From NCBI RefSeq assembly GCF_009831455.1, contig NZ_WOWO01000001.1:372001-436000 (forward strand): DNA of 64,000 nt, written 5' to 3'. Below are positions 1 to 7,574 of the stretch, piece by piece. The stretch is from Salinirussus salinus. Its GTDB lineage: Archaea; Halobacteriota; Halobacteria; Halobacteriales; Haloarculaceae. How positions within the stretch are numbered: the stretch's first letter is position 1; each line of letters starts with the position of its first letter. A program made the position numbers and the translations under genes. Below the pieces are notes generated by a model, which did not search any database, was not told where the DNA came from, and saw nothing but the letters and a program-made list of their open reading frames with translations.

Positions 1-1
1 A

Positions 2-196
2 GAGTTCAGCCTTCCCGACGGCTTGACCATCCAGCAGGCGATGGATCGTCTCGTCGACTCCACCGACGACCTCGACCCGGACGACCTCGACGATCTCGAT
101 GGCGGCGAACACACCGACACCGACGATACCGACCTCGCCCCCGATACCGAGCCCGATCCACCGAACCTGACCTCGGAGGCAACCGGCGATGACTGA
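2..196 (+). CDS. C-terminal end of an acidic protein (partial)
   Basis: An open frame enters from the left edge and ends at the TGA at 194-196, giving 64 visible residues. After a short folded-looking stretch (PDGLTIQQAMDRLVDSTDD) the rest is a low-complexity Asp/Thr/Pro-rich tail, as is common at the ends of haloarchaeal proteins. The stop overlaps the ATG of the next gene by eight bases, which suggests translational coupling with the ATPase downstream. No family is recognisable from the visible part. Its start and function lie outside the window. Confidence 0.7.
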   Translation, partial: EFSLPDGLTIQQAMDRLVDSTDDLDPDDLDDLDGGEHTDTDDTDLAPDTEPDPPNLTSEATGDD

Positions 197-1082
197 CGTA
201 GATGAACACCTCCTCACAGCTGCCAAGCTCGCCGAGGCCATCGACGGCGACCTCGACGCCCCCGCGCAGGCCACACCTCTATCCACTCTCGCTAACGACC
301 ACCGCGGCGCGATCAGCTTCCTAGAAGACACCGACACCCTCCGCGGTGAGCTGCAAACGCTCTTCGCTCAAGGCGTCCACAACCGCGCCGCGCGGGACGG
401 CCTCGATGGGCGCCCCGAACTCCTCTCCCACCTGGTCGGCATCACTGAACAGGACCTCGAAGCCGACGAGTTCTCATACACACTTGAGCTGATCAACCGC
501 GTCCGGAACAACGAAGCCCCACTTTTCCTCACCGGCTTCGGGTTGCCGAACACAGGGAAGACCGGCCACATCCTCCACGACTGGCACCGAGCGTGGCAAA
601 CCGTCTATCCCGACGGCGTCTCCATTTCGAACGCCGACGTTCGGACCTTCGACCACACCATCACCTCCCTCGAAGAGCTGGTCACGTTCTGCCTAGACAA
701 CCCGGATGTCCAGAAATTCGTCTTCGTCGACGAGGGGAGTACCCACTTCGATGCCCGGACGAACTCCCACGAGGTTGCATCCCAGTTCTCGCCGTTCTCG
801 AAGCGGTTTGCGAAACTCTCGGTCGACTTCGCTACTATTGGCCACACGGTGAAAGACGTCCATCCGGAGGTAAAGCGGCAGACGACAACGTTCTTCTACA
901 AGCAATCGAAAAAGCAGGTCCAGTTCTTCGAGGACTACGCCGACGATGATCTCGTCAGTCCTGTTTTCCCCGATCACGTCGACGGACTGGAGAAACCCCC
1001 TGCCGACCTCTATGATCCCGACGACTGGAGCCCTCTGAGTTGGGATTTAGAACCTCAACGATTGACTTCGGCTGTCCAATAA
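189..1082 (+). CDS. P-loop ATPase of the integrated element
   Basis: The 297-residue protein has a Walker A motif GLPNTGKT (about residues 118-125) and a Walker B strand ending KFVFVDE (about 176-182). A second conserved-looking segment with Arg, His and Lys follows (FSKRFAKL to KDVHPEVKR, about 204-230). This layout resembles single-domain viral or plasmid ATPases such as zot-like and pleolipovirus VP8-type proteins, but the family link is inferred from motif spacing only. The start overlaps the upstream stop, and a membrane protein follows 30 bp downstream. That gene order fits an ATPase acting with a membrane partner in DNA movement or virion assembly. No other enzymatic domain is visible. 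Confidence 0.72.
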   Translation: MTDVDEHLLTAAKLAEAIDGDLDAPAQATPLSTLANDHRGAISFLEDTDTLRGELQTLFAQGVHNRAARDGLDGRPELLSHLVGITEQDLEADEFSYTLELINRVRNNEAPLFLTGFGLPNTGKTGHILHDWHRAWQTVYPDGVSISNADVRTFDHTITSLEELVTFCLDNPDVQKFVFVDEGSTHFDARTNSHEVASQFSPFSKRFAKLSVDFATIGHTVKDVHPEVKRQTTTFFYKQSKKQVQFFEDYADDDLVSPVFPDHVDGLEKPPADLYDPDDWSPLSWDLEPQRLTSAVQ

Positions 1083-1112
1083 TCATATACTCCTCTTTTC
1101 CTATCGTGATCT

Positions 1113-1937
1113 ATGGTAAGTGGACTACCAGGGCCGTTCGCCAAATTAGGATACGGGACATTTTATTTACCAGCTCTATCCTTTGGATACCTTTACACAC
1201 AGCCTGATAGTGCCGCCTACTCACCCCAATTTCAGACCTTGGAGATATTTTCCTACAGTCTAAATATTGGATTCCAGTACTCTCTAACAGCGAGCGACTT
1301 CCTTCTCCTATTTTTAATCAGTCTGATTGGTGCTGTGCAAATACATGGACTCACTCGATCTATATACGGACCGGACGCTGAGGAAGGTGAGCGGAAGCTC
1401 AAATCGGTTACCAAACGTGAAATGCTAAGTATGACCACTTATCTCCGCGCCTATTTGCCCACTGGTAAAAAATTCAGGAGGATGGCCAATCCCACCCTCT
1501 ATGTAAGTGATGGGAACAATTCCAGTTTTTATCACGACTTGGAGAAACTAAGTAACGATGCTGGCATCCCAGTATTACTAATTAGCCTAATAAAATTGAT
1601 ATTCTTTATCCCGATGTTCATATTGAGGCTGTTATTTTGGATTTCGACGATCCTTCTGTGGTTTGCGGTCCTTTCCACCCCGACGTATATTTCACTCATT
1701 TTGTTCTCCGCGCAGTTTTCCTATCATTTTAAAGGAATTCTCTGGACCTCATTTCCAGAACCTACTGGTTCGTATGAGTATACAAATGTATCTACTCCAA
1801 CACATGATATTGACTCCAAACCCTATTCGAACCCTGCAGAAACACCTCGGATTAATAATTCCTCCAACCGCTCCAGGCCCGTCTTTCGAGGTCCGCCCTC
1901 ACGTCAAAAAGATTCTTCAAACCGGGATAATTCTTGA
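1113..1937 (+). CDS. AT-rich membrane protein, unknown function
   Basis: The predicted protein has 274 residues. Hydrophobic segments lie at about residues 60-80 and in a long block at about 150-205 that could hold two or three helices, followed by a polar Ser/Asn/Pro-rich tail of about 65 residues. The gene is clearly richer in A and T than chromosomal genes further right and uses codons such as ATA and TTA, a sign of foreign origin. It follows the ATPase by 30 bp on the same strand, so the two are probably co-transcribed. I recognise no family. A small viral envelope or conjugation-type membrane protein is possible but unproven. Confidence 0.62.
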   Translation: MVSGLPGPFAKLGYGTFYLPALSFGYLYTQPDSAAYSPQFQTLEIFSYSLNIGFQYSLTASDFLLLFLISLIGAVQIHGLTRSIYGPDAEEGERKLKSVTKREMLSMTTYLRAYLPTGKKFRRMANPTLYVSDGNNSSFYHDLEKLSNDAGIPVLLISLIKLIFFIPMFILRLLFWISTILLWFAVLSTPTYISLILFSAQFSYHFKGILWTSFPEPTGSYEYTNVSTPTHDIDSKPYSNPAETPRINNSSNRSRPVFRGPPSRQKDSSNRDNS

Positions 1938-2305
1938 TCTATTGATGGAGCTGGGCTAGGCTGCGTTCGCTGTTCTGGCTGGGCATCTGGTACCCGGGCG
2001 GCTACCCAATCGGAGTGGTCCCCTCCGATTTGTTGAGCGTGGTGAGCTGCTTGCCCCACTATCCCACATCGCCCACCCACCGACCGGGCCACCCAATACC
2101 TCGGTGGTGCAGTCCCCTCCGACTCGGGATCGAAGGCCGATTTCGTAGCCCGCCGCCACAATCGCCCCAAGCGAGGACCGCAACGATGGCCCCCTGCCAT
2201 GGGGGCCGGAGTGAGGACCGGAGCGCACGGGGCCGACCGGAGGGACGGCCCCCATCCCAACGCGAAAGCCCGCCCGCTACAGCAGGCAGGAACGTGGGTG
2301 CGGTC
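1938..2305. other. Intergenic region; possible IS200/IS605 right-end relic
   Basis: No convincing gene lies in these 368 bases between two convergent genes. The stretch is GC-rich, unlike the AT-rich gene to its left. It contains a perfect hairpin (2188-2207) and ends in a motif CGAAAGCCCGCCCGC followed by an imperfect complementary arm AGCAGGCAGG at about 2269-2294. From memory this resembles the right-end hairpin of haloarchaeal IS200/IS605-type elements, where the omega RNA scaffold overlaps the 3' end of tnpB. No tnpB coding remnant is recognisable, so it would be a solo end. The call is tentative. Confidence 0.3.
2188..2207. terminator. Perfect 7-bp hairpin between convergent genes
   Basis: Arms GGCCCCC (2188-2194) and GGGGGCC (2201-2207) flank a six-base loop. 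It lies between the convergent ends of the membrane protein gene and the nuclease gene, so it could terminate either. There is no T-run after it. It could equally be part of a structured RNA in the same region. Confidence 0.35.
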
Positions 2306-3094
2306 CTACGCGAACTCTAAATTGCTGTGCTTGTAGGTGTAGAGCTTGATATCCTGGTCGTCGCAGTAGGAGGAAAGAAGCGCCTCGTCTATATCCCGCC
2401 AGTCTCCTGGCCCGTCGTACAACGCGCTCGGGAAAGCCACTCGGACGGCCTCTCCGTCGAATTCCTGCCCGTAAATTTCTATCTGCGATTCAGGAGGTAA
2501 GACCTCGACGACCACCGCCTCAGATGCATCTTCGTCCCCTTTCCGAACCACCCGATCTCCTGGTTCGAATGGATTCTCAGGGGTTTGATTCATGTGAGCT
2601 GTATTCGGTCCAAGGTCGATCATTTCGTTCATCGGACGCATCGCCAAATGATCCAGCTTCTCCGGCTCTTGACCCGAGTACTGCTCTTCCATCTCCACTT
2701 TCGAGAGAAGTGCATCGACTCTCTCCCACCCCAGCAGGATCAGGCTATCCTCGTTGTCCCGGTGCCAAATCATCACAATAATCTCATCGTCGTCATCCTG
2801 TTCGATTATCTCCTCGGGACGGAAGGCCGACACGTCACGTGAAGTCTTCACGTCGACCTCGTGCTCGAACACCTGAAAGTCGTAGCCAGAGTAACTTTCG
2901 GGATTACATCTCCGCATCGCCTCCTCGTTCTCCCATTCCCACATCTCGGTGGGCAGATATTCTCGGCAGAAACTCTCGAATGCCATCTCGCCAAGGTTCC
3001 CGATCCGCTTCACATCCAGGTCGTCAGCATCCTGTTTCACCGCTTGATGATGAGCGCGTCGCCTGTCGATTTCGTCAGGCGTGAACTGGTACAC
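2306..3094 (-). CDS. PD-(D/E)XK-like nuclease domain protein
   Basis: The protein has 262 residues. Its N-terminal half shows the restriction-endonuclease-fold pattern: a helix with acidic residues (GNLGEMAFE, E36/E40), then GYDF (D72), then EVDVKT (D81 and K83 as the D-x-K pair). The C-terminal half is acidic, with a beta-rich stretch around residues 175-215 and no recognised family. The start is GTG at 3092-3094; an in-frame upstream ATG is followed immediately by a stop. It faces the same way as the two phiH1-like repressors upstream and may be transcribed with them. It could be a nuclease of the mobile element or a defence effector; the substrate is unknown. Confidence 0.6.
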   Translation of the reverse strand: MYQFTPDEIDRRRAHHQAVKQDADDLDVKRIGNLGEMAFESFCREYLPTEMWEWENEEAMRRCNPESYSGYDFQVFEHEVDVKTSRDVSAFRPEEIIEQDDDDEIIVMIWHRDNEDSLILLGWERVDALLSKVEMEEQYSGQEPEKLDHLAMRPMNEMIDLGPNTAHMNQTPENPFEPGDRVVRKGDEDASEAVVVEVLPPESQIEIYGQEFDGEAVRVAFPSALYDGPGDWRDIDEALLSSYCDDQDIKLYTYKHSNLEFA

Positions 3095-3125
3095 GCCAAT
3101 TTACATACATTCGGATTACTTGAAC

Positions 3126-3434
3126 TTATCTACCAGCAATATTCTCTAATACCTGCGGGTGTCGAGGAGGGGGATACAGTTCGACATCGATCTCCCCGTC
3201 GAGGTACTTTCTTCCCCATGTCGTCAACTCCACCAAGTCCATATCTTCGGTGAGAAAAGCGACCAAATCTACATCCGCCAGAACACGGCACCGTTCCCTA
3301 ACCTTCGCCTCGGTAGCGTAAACTTGTGGCAGGCTGGCGATGAACCGCGGTGTCGACCACGATTCCTCGCTCAGATGTTCCAGAATCCGGTCGTCCAGGG
3401 CTTGCTGCCATCTCGCTGTTCTTCGTATGGTCAT
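3126..3434 (-). CDS. Winged-helix protein, phiH1-repressor-like
   Basis: This 102-residue protein begins with a short region WQQALDDRILEHL, matching the opening of the neighbouring phiH1-type repressor (WQSVWDDRILEWM). A helix-turn-helix follows (about residues 25-60), then a wing and a GRKYLDGE segment equivalent to the GKAYLEEE of the neighbour. It is therefore a diverged paralogue of the gene at 3454-3774, 19 bp away and on the same strand. It probably binds DNA and regulates the element. The C-terminus is short and proline-containing. Confidence 0.68.
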   Translation of the reverse strand: MTIRRTARWQQALDDRILEHLSEESWSTPRFIASLPQVYATEAKVRERCRVLADVDLVAFLTEDMDLVELTTWGRKYLDGEIDVELYPPPRHPQVLENIAGR

Positions 3435-3453
3435 TATGGAGGGCGGTAAGCTA

Positions 3454-3774
3454 TTATGCGTCGTTCATTCCCTGGCTGGATTCAGGGCTGTTCTCTCCTG
3501 GAGTCTCTTGATTCACGTACACCCCTTCTTCGGCGTCGTACTCCTCCTCCAGGTATGCCTTCCCCTCGTCGGTGATCACATACGCGCCATTCCCGACGTG
3601 CCTGAGTAGGTCGTGCTCGGCAAGCTTCTTCATTCGTCTCCCGATCTGTGTCCGTGAGACTCTAATCAACCCACTATCGCTGATCTGCTTCGGCGTCCCG
3701 CTCCCGTCGTTCTCTCTCATCCACTCCAGAATGCGGTCGTCCCACACACTCTGCCAAGAACCAGATAGACGCAT
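3454..3774 (-). CDS. Winged-helix repressor, phiH1-repressor family
   Basis: This 106-residue protein has the haloarchaeal phiH1-repressor layout: N-terminal helix WQSVWDDRILEWM, helix-turn-helix with TPKQISDSGLIRVSRTQIGRRMKKLAEHDLL, wing GNGAYVITDEGKAYLEEEY, then an acidic tail. Its ATG (3772-3774) lies next to an AT-rich intergenic region shared with the divergent integrase operon. That position suits a repressor controlling its own promoter and the integrase operon, as for the phiH immunity repressor. The target operator is not proven here. Confidence 0.78.
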   Translation of the reverse strand: MRLSGSWQSVWDDRILEWMRENDGSGTPKQISDSGLIRVSRTQIGRRMKKLAEHDLLRHVGNGAYVITDEGKAYLEEEYDAEEGVYVNQETPGENSPESSQGMNDA

Positions 3775-3812
3775 TGACGATATCTATGCTCCCTGCCTCA
3801 CCTAATTCACTC

Positions 3813-3824
3813 TTTATATAATAT
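3813..3824. promoter_or_regulatory. AT-rich divergent promoter/operator region
   Basis: TTTATATAATAT at 3813-3824 contains the palindrome TTATATAA and sits about 44 bp before the repressor ATG and upstream of the divergent small-ORF/integrase operon. On the minus strand it is well placed as a TATA box giving a short leader for the repressor. A second T/A-rich box (about 3863-3869) could serve the rightward operon. Confidence 0.5.
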
Positions 3825-3972
3825 TGTTCCCGAAAAAGTAGGATATGGATGTTCGATACATTTATGCACTATACGGTTAATTGTGTTCACTGCGGGCCAC
3901 CGACTACTGGCTCGGCGTCGTCAGAAAGGGCCGTGTTACAGCACGGCCCGATGGTGGTCCCGTCCCCCAGCT

Positions 3973-4080
3973 ATGAACGACGGAACCGAATCGGGGCGTA
4001 CGCCCCACCGGCACGTAGCGGCGCTATCGAATAAAAATAGCCGGACTCCTCGCGCTTCCTGCTCTCGGAGGGATCGGTGA
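3973..4080 (+). CDS. Small basic protein at head of integrase operon
   Basis: A 35-residue ORF begins at the ATG in 3973-3975 and ends at TGA 4078-4080, whose last base is the first base of the next ATG. The protein is Arg/Ser-rich with no recognisable domain. The longer frame from 3883 and an overlapping frame from 3849 have no better support. The only evidence that it is real is the chained stop/start overlap with the next three genes, so confidence is low. Confidence 0.35.
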   Translation: MNDGTESGRTPHRHVAALSNKNSRTPRASCSRRDR

Positions 4081-4190
4081 TGGCCTGGCAGGCCACTATC
4101 ACCGACTATACGGACCCGACCCCGGCGCGAGCCATCGAACGCATTCAGCGGCAGACGCGCCAGGCGCTCCGAAAGGAGGGTCGCGCGTGA
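4080..4190 (+). CDS. Small protein of 36 residues in integrase operon
   Basis: ATG 4080-4082 overlaps the upstream TGA, and the stop 4188-4190 overlaps the GTG of the next gene (GTGA). The predicted protein begins MAWQATITDYTDPTPARAI and ends in a basic helix (ERIQRQTRQALRKEG). It belongs to a chain of at least four overlapping genes leading to the integrase. Short Arg-rich helical proteins in such positions are often DNA-binding accessory proteins, but no family is recognisable here. Confidence 0.45.
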   Translation: MAWQATITDYTDPTPARAIERIQRQTRQALRKEGRA

Positions 4191-4345
4191 CTCAGCTCGA
4201 CCACTACGAGCACGAGTGCTCGAACTGCCACCGCCGGACGATCCATCATACCTTCGACCACGAGGACCAGGGCGACGAGGTGGAATTCTGGTGTCGCTAC
4301 TGCGAGGAAGACGTGACCGGCACCATCAGGAGGTTCGTCGCGTGA
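4187..4345 (+). CDS. Small zinc-finger protein
   Basis: GTG start overlapping the upstream stop; 52 residues. Four cysteines form two pairs, CSNC (11-14) and CRYC (36-39), as in a zinc ribbon, with several histidines between them. The stop at 4343-4345 overlaps the GTG of the methyltransferase gene. Small zinc ribbons of this kind are frequent in haloarchaeal viruses and proviruses and usually bind nucleic acid or protein partners. The role here is inferred only from the operon. Confidence 0.62.
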   Translation: MTQLDHYEHECSNCHRRTIHHTFDHEDQGDEVEFWCRYCEEDVTGTIRRFVA

Positions 4346-4962
4346 CTCCTGATACTCAATCTCCGGACGCTATTGACCGGACCGAGGACAGCTCAAGGTG
4401 CGTCTCTGAGACAATACTCGACGCGACCTGTGGTGGTCGCAGCATCTGGCTCGACGAAAACAAGAACCGGGAGGATACGCTCTATATCGACCGCCGCGAA
4501 GAGCCAGCCGGATTTGTCGACGAGGCGGTAGCAGACCCGCCCAACAATCCGAACTACGAGGTCTCCCCCGACGAGGTGCAGGATTACAGGGACCTGCCAT
4601 ACCCAGATAGGACGTTCAACCTCGTGGTGTTTGACCCGCCCCACATCATCCGCGGCGATGGTATGAAAACGCTCACCGGGGTGATGACCAAGAAATACGG
4701 CGCGCTGAAAGCAGAAACCTGGCAATCGGACCTCCGCCAAGGATTCCTTGAGCTGTTCCGAGTTCTGAAATTCGGTGGAACCCTGGTGTTCAAATTCTCA
4801 GACGAGTCTGTCGATTTCCGGACCGTTGTTGACCTTGCACCCCAGCCACCGCTGTTCGGCACCACGGTTCGAGGTGGCGGTTCCAGCGTCGAAACAAGGT
4901 GGTTCGTGTTCCACAAAGACTGCTCAGTAAACACGGATACCGAACAGGGAGGGTCGTCATGA
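4342..4962 (+). CDS. SAM-dependent methyltransferase, probably DNA
   Basis: The 206-residue protein starts at a GTG overlapping the upstream stop. It shows a class I methyltransferase core: motif I LDATCGGRSIWLDE (about residues 26-39), motif IV VFDPPHI (96-102), and a beta strand GGTLVFKF after the helix LELFRVLKFGG. The DPP(H) motif is typical of amino-methylating DNA or RNA enzymes in viruses and mobile elements. An upstream ATG at 4216 is in frame but would overlap the zinc-finger gene, so the GTG is preferred. The stop overlaps the integrase ATG (ATGA). It may protect or mark element DNA; target specificity cannot be read from the sequence. Confidence 0.75.
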   Translation: MTPDTQSPDAIDRTEDSSRCVSETILDATCGGRSIWLDENKNREDTLYIDRREEPAGFVDEAVADPPNNPNYEVSPDEVQDYRDLPYPDRTFNLVVFDPPHIIRGDGMKTLTGVMTKKYGALKAETWQSDLRQGFLELFRVLKFGGTLVFKFSDESVDFRTVVDLAPQPPLFGTTVRGGGSSVETRWFVFHKDCSVNTDTEQGGSS

Positions 4963-5990
4963 CCGACGACCTCGACCCCATCACTCCGGATGCTGCGCTC
5001 GACTACTACCTCGATGCCCGCCGGTACGACCTCCGGGACAGCACCATGCGGAGCCACGAATCCCGCCTCCGGTCCTTCACGGACTGGCTAAAAGACCAGG
5101 AGGTCACCAACATGAACGACGTCGACCTCCAGACCCTCCACGCCTACCGGGTCTACAAACGGGAGGACAACGGCGACGACGACACCTGCAACGACGTGAC
5201 CATGCAGGGACAGGTGTCGACCATCCGCCGATTCCTCTCCCATCTCGTCGATATCGACGCTGTTCCCGAGGAACTCCCCGAACGCATCCGCCTCCCAAAC
5301 GTGAACGGTGACGGAAGCGACGACACCCGCCTCGAATCCGCACGGGCGAATGCCATCCTCGACTACCTCCGAGAATTCCGCTACGCATCCTCGGAACACG
5401 TCGCCATGCTCATCTTGTGGCGCACGTCAGCTCGTCGCGGCGGCGTTCGGGCGCTCGACCTCGACGACTTCGACCGTGACGAGCGCGCCCTTTGCTTCCG
5501 CCATCGTCCCGAGTCCGACACCGCGCTCAAGAACGGCGCAGCGGGCGAGCGCGACGTGTCGATCTCTCCGCCGGTCGCCTCGGTGATTCAGGACTATATT
5601 GACAGCCCGAACCGACATGAGGTGACCGACGACTTCGACCGGGCTCCCCTGATCACGACTCAGTACGGGCGTCCCTCTCTGACGACCTTCCAGAACTGGG
5701 CGTATCGGCTCACCCGACCCTGTGTCATCGGTGAGCCGTGCCCACACGACTACGAACCCGCCACCTGCGAGTACAACACCCACGACGGCGCCCCTGGCTG
5801 TCCGTCGTCTCTCTCGCCCCACGCCGTTAGGACCGGCTCGATCACCGCCCATCGTGACGCTGGAACTCCCCGTGCGGTCGTCAGCGACCGCGGCGACGTG
5901 AGCGAGAAGGTACTGGAGAAACACTACGACAAGGCGTCCAAGCGCCAGCGGATGCGTCGGCGCCGCGACCACCTCCCGGAGGACATCTGA
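4959..5990 (+). CDS. Tyrosine recombinase/integrase (first copy)
   Basis: The 343-residue protein has an N-terminal SAM-like core-binding domain (about residues 10-115) and a C-terminal catalytic domain. Visible active-site residues are Arg159 in TSARRGG, the hairpin Lys near LKNGAAGERDV, H288-x-x-R291 in SPHAVRTG and Tyr323 in EKHYDK. Four cysteines (C255, C261, C270, C281) in an insert before the HxxR motif could bind zinc; the second integrase has the same pattern. The ATG overlaps the methyltransferase stop. It should integrate or excise the element, most likely at a tRNA or other att site outside or near the window's left segment. Confidence 0.9.
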   Translation: MTDDLDPITPDAALDYYLDARRYDLRDSTMRSHESRLRSFTDWLKDQEVTNMNDVDLQTLHAYRVYKREDNGDDDTCNDVTMQGQVSTIRRFLSHLVDIDAVPEELPERIRLPNVNGDGSDDTRLESARANAILDYLREFRYASSEHVAMLILWRTSARRGGVRALDLDDFDRDERALCFRHRPESDTALKNGAAGERDVSISPPVASVIQDYIDSPNRHEVTDDFDRAPLITTQYGRPSLTTFQNWAYRLTRPCVIGEPCPHDYEPATCEYNTHDGAPGCPSSLSPHAVRTGSITAHRDAGTPRAVVSDRGDVSEKVLEKHYDKASKRQRMRRRRDHLPEDI

Positions 5991-6091
5991 TGACTCGCTA
6001 CGACCCCGACCGGGAACCTGTCTACCTCAGGCCGCGTTGGCCCATCCGATTTTCTCTCGATTCTTTGCTCGTAATCGAGAGGGATGTTTAG
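5990..6091 (+). CDS. Small ORF overlapping integrase stop
   Basis: The ATG shares its first base with the integrase TGA and the ORF ends at TAG 6089-6091, giving 33 residues beginning MTRYDPDREPVYLRPRWPIR. The first part is haloarchaeal-like in codon use, and the last third runs into AT-rich DNA. It may be a truncated gene cut by a recombination event at the end of the integrase operon. No function is recognisable. Confidence 0.35.
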   Translation: MTRYDPDREPVYLRPRWPIRFSLDSLLVIERDV

Positions 6092-6394
6092 CGGTACTAT
6101 CGACAAATTCCAATGAGAAAATAAGAGAAATAACTCCGATTTTTTGAGGGATTTGAACCGTATTTCTCCTGCACCTCTGCGCCTTCGGGGAGTTCAGATT
6201 AGCCGGCTTCTCCCCCTCCATGATGTGAAGTCTGAGGTCACCACTTGCGTCCCCGTAGACAGCCGAGATCTCTCATCATGCATGCACTCGTCCTTCTCCC
6301 ACATTTCTTGATAATTAAAAATGTTAAGCAGTGGTATGTTTCAACTGCCGTGCTGAATATAGGGCGCATGTTCAACACGCATATCCAAATGATC
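6092..6394. other. AT-rich intergenic region after integrase operon
   Basis: No credible gene. The stretch is AT-rich compared with the chromosome. At 6149-6160 it contains GGATTTGAACCG, a 12-base match to the T-arm complement of the tRNA-Phe at 49 kb (and of many other tRNAs), lying 58 bp after the small ORF that follows the integrase. This could be an att-site core, but the T-loop consensus makes a chance match plausible. Confidence 0.35.
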
Positions 6395-7321
6395 CTACAA
6401 TCCAATCATCCGAAGAATAGCAGGGCTCTGCTTATCAATGATTATGGTGAGATACAACAACAGCACGAGCGAAAATTGGCGCTTTGCTCCAATTGGTGTC
6501 TCAAATGATGAATTACCGTATCGTGCGTAAGTGAACGTCAATAGGGCGATGAGAAGTATGGAACCAAGCCCGAGTGACACGCTTAGCAGTACCGAAATCA
6601 AGACACTATCAGTCACAAAGTAGAGTAGAACAGGTGTCCCAACAGCAAGCATTAACAAAACCAGGACGACTCCAAGGATTGCTCCGATGCCAGATGCGAC
6701 CCTTATAATGAACGACTGCTGCTCAGTAGGGGTATCACTCAACCTCTGAAATAAATCAAGCGTATGTGAAAGATCGTATAGTGGTGATTTCACTGCTGAA
6801 GGTGCCAATTTGATCAGTGCATCGCCAAATGGATCCCCCCTGTGCTCAACATATTTGTTGTAATATAGAAGTACAAACCAGAGGGTGAGGTCTCGGTACA
6901 TTATTTCGTATACTACAACAGTTCCAATCGGAAACACCATCAAGAAAACAGAGAGATAAATGTACGGGCTAAGCGGTACTATCGTGGCAGTCTGCTCCGC
7001 TAACGATAGTAATACGTAGAGAATCCCGAAGAAGGTTCCAGCGAAGATTGGCCAGTTTGTCCCTGCGATTAGTCGTTCTTGATAGGCACGACGATTATCC
7101 AGTGACATCCGCCGCGCCAGTGTCAGTACCAACAGGGAGATAGCAACTAACTTCGAGATTGGATGTAGAATTGGGCTGACCTCCGTGGTTGTCAGTAGCA
7201 TCGACGAAATTAGCGCGGCAACGAGGATCTCGAAATTCACGGTTTGGCTGCTGTCCTTCTCAAAGAACTCATCAATGTCTATCTGCTTAAATTCATAATC
7301 GAAGGGTGGGATGTTACCCAT
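6395..7321 (-). CDS. AT-rich polytopic membrane protein, unknown function
   Basis: The 308-residue protein has about seven or eight hydrophobic segments (roughly residues 28-48, 55-75, 88-108, 118-140, 145-158, 205-228, 232-262 and 285-300) after a soluble N-terminus. Codon use is clearly AT-richer than in flanking chromosomal genes. It stands alone on the minus strand between two integrases and is not paired with a transporter ATPase. I recognise no family. Lone AT-rich membrane proteins in such hot spots are often cargo genes such as superinfection-exclusion or defence effectors, but nothing here proves that. Confidence 0.65.
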   Translation of the reverse strand: MGNIPPFDYEFKQIDIDEFFEKDSSQTVNFEILVAALISSMLLTTTEVSPILHPISKLVAISLLVLTLARRMSLDNRRAYQERLIAGTNWPIFAGTFFGILYVLLSLAEQTATIVPLSPYIYLSVFLMVFPIGTVVVYEIMYRDLTLWFVLLYYNKYVEHRGDPFGDALIKLAPSAVKSPLYDLSHTLDLFQRLSDTPTEQQSFIIRVASGIGAILGVVLVLLMLAVGTPVLLYFVTDSVLISVLLSVSLGLGSILLIALLTFTYARYGNSSFETPIGAKRQFSLVLLLYLTIIIDKQSPAILRMIGL

Positions 7322-7574
7322 CGATACAATCGATATGGCCAGCGTGTTGAAAAAGTCTCTCTGGTATAAATTCTGAGGGGGGTACCGTTTAGTTCAATTA
7401 AATAGATATACACTCAGTGCTGAATGTGTAGGGTGGCAACGAGAATAGTATCCATGCCCTTCAACTGATATGCGTGGGGTCGAAAGAGAGTGTTTCTCGT
7501 GGCTGGCCCACGCTCTGTATTCAGCACGCGGTGCCTATCAGTTCTGGGAGATTTCAACGAATTTTTTCACAATC

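Noticed and set aside
3849-4034. 61-residue ORF in the repressor-integrase gap
   Set aside because: Begins inside the AT-rich promoter region, lacks coupling to the next genes, and the 3973 start in another frame chains better with the operon.
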